Source of the DNA: Stentor coeruleus
Lineage: Eukaryota; Ciliophora; Heterotrichea; Heterotrichida; Stentoridae
Length of the DNA stretch: 64,000 nt
Direction of reading: 5' to 3'
Assembly: GCA_001970955.1 (NCBI GenBank)
Contig: MPUH01000001.1
Location: 124,001 to 188,000, forward strand
Each line of letters begins with the position of its first letter. The stretch's first letter is position 1. The notes beneath the pieces were generated by a model that saw only the letters and a list, made by a program, of their open reading frames with translations, made no database searches and was not told the origin of the DNA. Both the position numbers and the translations under genes were made by a program. Positions 60,132 through 64,000 of this stretch are shown here, one piece after another.

Positions 60132-61628
60132 ATGAAATCCAATGAAAAACCTGAAACAAAATCTTCCATACCTTTAACTTCCATAATATCCACCCTACAA
60201 AACCCATCAAAATCCAAAACAGCTACTGAGCTTGCTGAGCTCATGGAAGTTACTCAATACATTGACTTTTTCAGTCGTATAAACAAAGAGCTTCAACATA
60301 CTGATTTCCATCGTATATGTTGTTCTTATATGACCCTAGAAGAATATGCTAAAGGTATGCCAATCTATAAACTAGGTGATATGAATGGAGCATTTTATTA
60401 CATTCTATCAGGATCAGTTTGTTTATGCCTCCCTACAAAACTTATTAACATACTCAACATTCCAAGAGAATATATTCCGTTAGTCAGAAGCCTAGTCAAA
60501 TCAGCAGCTGAAAAAGAAAATTTAGACACTTTAGACCCTGAGGAAAAAAATATCCGTAAACTTTTCCTTGATTATATAGAATATGACTTACGTATAATAG
60601 AAGATCTTGCTATATGTAAAAATCGTGATATAACTGATACTTTGACTGAAGGTGAGTCTTTTGGTATTGCTGGTCTTTTTACAGATCGTTTACGTAGTCA
60701 TAATGCTGTTGCTTTAGAAAAAACATATATTGCAGTGCTTAGTAAAGGGAATTTTAAAAAAGCTATAGCTGCGTATAATGAGAAAAAAATTGCGGACCGT
60801 ATAGACTTTTTGCATAAACTTCCGCTTTTTAGCACTTGGTCAAGACTGTCTTTAGCGAAAATACTTGACCACTTTACTGCTTGCACGTATTTTAGAAACC
60901 AGAAAATATTTAAAGAAGGCGACCCGGCAGATAGTGTTGTTTTCATAATGTCTGGTGAGGTTAAGCTAACAAAATCTCAGGTCAAGTGTAAAAGTCTTAT
61001 TGAAACTGAAGGTTTTTCAGTGAACCCAACAAGTTCTTTGCCTTTAAGAATGGGTAAAGCTAGAAAACTTCAAGTCACCAGCCAACTGCAACTTGTAGTC
61101 AAATGTAAAAACCAAATAATCGGCATGGATGACATGGGTTTAGAACTTAAACCTCGTAGCTATACCTGCGTCTGCCACACTTCCAAAGCTGATGTCCTTC
61201 TTTTAAAAAGACAAATTTTCCTTGACCGAATCAGCCGACCCGAAGCTATCCCTTATATAAACAATAAAAAATCTATTGAAAGTTTATGGCTAAACGAACG
61301 TGTCCAAGATATAAAATCCATAGACCGATCTTTAATCAAAGGGCCAATAACTTTAGATAAACCTTCAAAGAAAAAAAAGACTTTAAAACTAAGACTTAGT
61401 GTACCTTCAATGTTAACATACAAAACTAGACAACATATTGTAGAAAGAGCTAGTAGTACAAAACCTTCTTATAGAACTAGAAAAGGAAGTTTTGATTTAA
61501 GGGCCAAACCTGAAACAGCACCAAGTTCTCCTAAAAAACTTGAAATTAAAAGGCTCCCTCCACCTAATTTTCTTTTAAGTTACAGGAAGAAAAGATATAG
61601 TGAGCATGCACATAGACCTTCATTTTGA
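60132..61628 (+). CDS. Cyclic-nucleotide-binding-domain protein, 498 aa, two CNBDs
   Basis: The protein is soluble, with no membrane span. CNBD 1 (about 65-220) starts YKLGDMNGAFYYILSGSV, contains an insertion of about 60 residues and has EGESFGIAGLF where the cyclic-nucleotide cassette should read FGE. The key Glu is Ile, so binding is doubtful. CNBD 2 (about 235-385) begins FKEGDPADSVVFIMSGEVKL but also has a long insertion and no recognisable cassette. The basic Ser/Arg-rich tail (about 400-498) is probably disordered. There is no kinase domain and no PKA inhibitor site, so it is not a standard PKA regulatory subunit. It may be a ciliary or flagellar CNBD protein. The start ATG follows CATAAAA. 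Confidence 0.8.
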   Translation: MKSNEKPETKSSIPLTSIISTLQNPSKSKTATELAELMEVTQYIDFFSRINKELQHTDFHRICCSYMTLEEYAKGMPIYKLGDMNGAFYYILSGSVCLCLPTKLINILNIPREYIPLVRSLVKSAAEKENLDTLDPEEKNIRKLFLDYIEYDLRIIEDLAICKNRDITDTLTEGESFGIAGLFTDRLRSHNAVALEKTYIAVLSKGNFKKAIAAYNEKKIADRIDFLHKLPLFSTWSRLSLAKILDHFTACTYFRNQKIFKEGDPADSVVFIMSGEVKLTKSQVKCKSLIETEGFSVNPTSSLPLRMGKARKLQVTSQLQLVVKCKNQIIGMDDMGLELKPRSYTCVCHTSKADVLLLKRQIFLDRISRPEAIPYINNKKSIESLWLNERVQDIKSIDRSLIKGPITLDKPSKKKKTLKLRLSVPSMLTYKTRQHIVERASSTKPSYRTRKGSFDLRAKPETAPSSPKKLEIKRLPPPNFLLSYRKKRYSEHAHRPSF

Positions 61629-61701
61629 TTAATTTTTAAAATAATCTCGTTAATGTTATAATAACTTATGGGGATAAGAAAAAACTCAGACAGGTAATAA
61701 T

Positions 61702-62058
61702 ATGGTTGATCAACCTAAAGCATGGTTTAGAAGAGCTGGGTATGCATTGCTTAGAGGCTTTAATTGGACTTATCTTTTAACTAACACCCATATTATCATT
61801 GGTAGAAAGCCTGTAAGTTCTAGTTCACAATGGCTTGTTGATTTAGATGTTGGACCTTCTAAGTATATAGCTAGGCAACATGCTTTGATTGTATACAATT
61901 TCTCATCATCAAGATTTGAGATACGTTGTCTGACGAAAAAAGGAAGGATTAAAGTGAATGGTAAAGCGTACAAATATCAAGATGGGGCTGTGCCTTTGAA
62001 ACACAGATCAGTTGTGTCGATTCATAAGACTAGTTTTTTATTTATCTTACCTAACTAA
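61702..62058 (+). CDS. FHA-domain-like small protein, 118 aa
   Basis: Nearly the whole protein is one fold resembling a forkhead-associated domain. TYLLTNTHIIIGRKP supplies the GR motif, YIARQHALIVYNF supplies the S/A-R-x-H motif (the usual Ser is Ala), and GRIKVNGKAY supplies the VNG turn. FHA domains bind phosphothreonine peptides, and replacement of Ser may weaken this. The N-terminus (MVDQPKAWFRRAGYALLRGF) is basic and aromatic. The stop codon overlaps the stop of the gene on the other strand. The protein could be a free adaptor or the remaining part of a larger ancestor. Confidence 0.7.
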   Translation: MVDQPKAWFRRAGYALLRGFNWTYLLTNTHIIIGRKPVSSSSQWLVDLDVGPSKYIARQHALIVYNFSSSRFEIRCLTKKGRIKVNGKAYKYQDGAVPLKHRSVVSIHKTSFLFILPN

Positions 62059-62738
62059 GACAAAGTGTTTAGACCTGATGGACAGCCAGTTTTTAATAAT
62101 GACTGGGATTTTTCGTTTCTTATTGAGAATCTTATTGATGGGTTTTCGCAGCCACTTTTCGATCTTGCAAAAGATTTGCTTATGCTTCTTTCTACTATAG
62201 ATTCAGACTCTTCTAATTTAATTCTTTGTACTATCCTTGTACAGCTTTCGCATATCCTCACATCTCTTAAATACATTAAAAATCCTAACTGCGACACAAA
62301 CCTTGAGCATGAATTGCATAACATCCTCCCACAAATATGACAATGAAATGAGCTTCTCATAGTAAAACTTCTATCACAAATCTGACAATTTTTAAAACCC
62401 ATTGCCATTATTGGTCTCATAGACACAGATAAAGCATACTTCCACTTTAAAAATGTATTCAAATTCTCGCAAAACAAATGCCACTTAACTCCTTTCTCGA
62501 AACACACAATCAATTCTTTCTGTAATGGGTCACAAGCTAATAATCTTATAGCTCCATCAGGTAGTTCAACACAATAATTCTCTGAATCTGCATATAAAAA
62601 CCCTGATTTTAGTTCTAATTCAACCTCGTTTTCTTGAGTTTCTCCATCTCGGACAATTTTTCGTTTAAATGTATCTTTTATATGCTGTTCTTTGACTTGG
62701 TGAGTAATTTCATTTTCTTTACTACTCTTGCAACCCAT
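62055..62738 (-). CDS. Lipid-anchored PH-like and FYVE-like zinc-finger protein, 227 aa
   Basis: The protein starts MGCKSSKENEI, a textbook myristoylation/palmitoylation signal (Gly2, Cys3). Residues 20-105 form a PH-like strand pattern ending in a Trp helix (FCENLNTFLKWKYAL). A FYVE-type finger at about 118-170 has CQICDRSFTM, FHCHICGRMLCNSC and RICESC. All zinc ligands are there, but the basic PI3P-binding core is changed to SSFHCHICG. The rest is a Ser/Arg-rich tail. It is probably a membrane-bound signalling or trafficking adaptor. Its stop overlaps that of the FHA gene on the opposite strand. Confidence 0.75.
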   Translation of the reverse strand: MGCKSSKENEITHQVKEQHIKDTFKRKIVRDGETQENEVELELKSGFLYADSENYCVELPDGAIRLLACDPLQKELIVCFEKGVKWHLFCENLNTFLKWKYALSVSMRPIMAMGFKNCQICDRSFTMRSSFHCHICGRMLCNSCSRFVSQLGFLMYLRDVRICESCTRIVQRIKLEESESIVERSISKSFARSKSGCENPSIRFSIRNEKSQSLLKTGCPSGLNTLS

Positions 62739-62790
62739 AATATTCTCTTATTATCAGCTAATTATGGATTTTTTTAACTTATTTTTATGT

Positions 62791-64000
62791 TTAAAGAAGC
62801 AAATCTTCTTCTTCGAAATCGTGATTTTTAGAATTTTTGATGTGGTTTTTTTCTTCAGGTTTTCTCATTTCGGGAATGTCGATTTTAGCTTCAAGTTTTG
62901 TTGTTTCGGGAATGTGGATTTTACCTTCAGGGTTTTTTGGGTTTAAAGGAAGGAGCTTAGTTTGCATGCTGATAGGGATTTTTTCAGGCTCGTTGCTATC
63001 AAAAATGTTGGAGAACATATCATTTTTAGCTAAAGCAGTGATTTTATCTTCTTTTTTAATCAAATGAGCCCTGCTGCGTTTTGAGCTAGGGTCGGGTAGG
63101 TCGATTTTGCTAAAAAGGTCAGGCTCATCCAAAATCGACGACTTTTCTCTTATGTTTTGATCTTTATTTCCACTTTCATGCCTACTGATTTTATCAGATG
63201 TNGTCTTCTTTTTTAATCAAATGAGCCCTGCTGCGTTTTGAGCTAGGGTCAGGTAGGTCGATTTTGCTAAAAAGGTCAGTTTTTTTCTCAGGCTCATCAA
63301 AAATCAACGACTTTTCTCTTATGTTTTGATCTTTATTTCCACTTTCATGCCTACTGATTTTATCAGATGTCTTTTTAATATCTCGATCATCATTAGGCTT
63401 TAAGTCTATTTCTTGAAACATTGGCAGTTTAGTCTTAGGCTCTTTCCAAAATTCCTGTTTTTTATCACTATCATTATGTAAAGGTTTGCTTTCATATTCA
63501 TTAAAATTTGATTGTTTCTTCTTTACATTTGTGATAGGCTTAAAAATAGGCCCAGGTTTAGTTTCTTGTTCTAATTCTTGGAATATTGAAGGTTTGGTAA
63601 TCGTTTCAAGTTTTTTAATAGATTCTAATTTGGGTATTTTGTTGAAGTTAAAGGGTGGGCTTTGCTTTTTTTCTTCATGTTTGGTCTCTGCTTCAGGATT
63701 TTGAAAATTTGCAGGTACTGATTTACTTTGTGCTGATGGAGGGCCTTTTTCAAGCACTTTAAGAAGTGATAAAGAATCTTTTTGCCTATTTTTTGGCTTC
63801 TCTTGAGAGTTCCCACTTATTTTTATATGATGTTTTTGGGATTCTGGATTATAGAGAGGTTCAATTTTGTTATGTGGATTGTAAGGATAATAAGATTTGT
63901 TTTTTTTAGTATTTTTCGTGTTATTTTGCATAGAGTTAATTGTTTTGCTTCCAACTCCTATCTCTTGAATTTCATAACTTAAAGAACGATTGTGGGATTC
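62791..64000 (-). CDS. Hypothetical disordered protein, partial at its 5' end and interrupted by an assembly join
   Basis: On the minus strand the frame is open from the right edge of the window, through an ATG at 63931, to the join at about 63200. The gene therefore probably begins outside the window. After the join the same protein resumes and ends in TAA at 62791. The N at 63202 and the duplicated DNA around it break the frame artificially; the repeated segment (FSKIDLPDPSSKRSRAHLIK) lies on both sides. The protein is rich in Lys, Pro, Ser and Glu, lacks hydrophobic cores and looks disordered (SYYPYNPHNKIEPLYNP, EGKIHIPETTKLEAKIDIP). Several short repeats with I-P-E or I-D-P occur near the end. 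Its function is unknown. Confidence 0.65.
63046..63369. repeat. Assembly join: about 155-nt near-duplicate segments around one N
   Basis: The segment left of the N at 63202 (about 63046-63201) recurs to its right (about 63204-63369). The copies differ by several substitutions and a 12-nt indel (tttttttctcag) near 63276-63287. They look like two allelic or haplotype contig ends placed side by side. A true tandem repeat is less likely because the frame breaks exactly at the N. Confidence 0.8.

Overview
The window looks like macronuclear DNA of a heterotrich ciliate, most probably Stentor or a close relative. It is AT-rich and packed with mostly single-exon genes on both strands. The few introns I can prove are exactly 15 nt long (2095-2109, 2369-2383, 28420-28434, 58895-58909). 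All three standard stop codons end genes, so the code appears standard, which argues against Blepharisma or Condylostoma. I found no bacterial, viral or transposon sequence, no CRISPR array and no tRNA.

Layout: 0.2-11.5 kb holds two small unknown genes, a spliced Kelch membrane protein, an NRF-6-type acyltransferase, coatomer beta-prime and an NBR1-like autophagy receptor. 12-23 kb holds small lipidated and unknown proteins, a SAS-4/CPAP basal-body protein, the ESCRT-III protein CHMP1, an AN1 zinc-finger protein, a GRASP Golgi protein and an MTG1-type GTPase broken by an assembly join. 23.5-31.2 kb holds a tandem double-polycystin channel and two coiled-coil proteins. 31.4-38.8 kb holds glycine decarboxylase, a three-unit polyubiquitin gene and an SLC44 transporter. 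38.8-50.3 kb holds a TBC RabGAP, a polycystin-1-like membrane protein, a 2068-residue channel with four ion-channel modules and four cyclic-nucleotide-binding domains, and a probable outer-dynein-arm docking protein. 50.4-64 kb holds two FYVE coiled-coil proteins flanking TMEM43, an SRP (7SL) RNA gene, the molybdenum-cofactor gene MOCS1A, a long coiled-coil protein, a spliced unknown gene, a soluble cyclic-nucleotide-binding protein, an FHA protein, a lipidated FYVE protein and an unknown gene running off the right edge.

The genes do not form one pathway. Recurring themes are ciliary and membrane signalling (polycystins, cyclic-nucleotide channel, docking protein, SAS-4), membrane traffic (COPI, GRASP, ESCRT, TBC, FYVE, SRP RNA) and N-terminal Met-Gly lipidation signals.

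The most striking observations are: the concatenated four-module channel with four different, mostly degenerate selectivity filters; the fused polycystin pair; a CHMP1 gene whose apparent MIT-interacting tail lies just behind an in-frame TAG; G-free flanks upstream of genes (261 nt without a G before polyubiquitin); and two single-N assembly joins flanked by duplicated sequence, both of which damage gene models.
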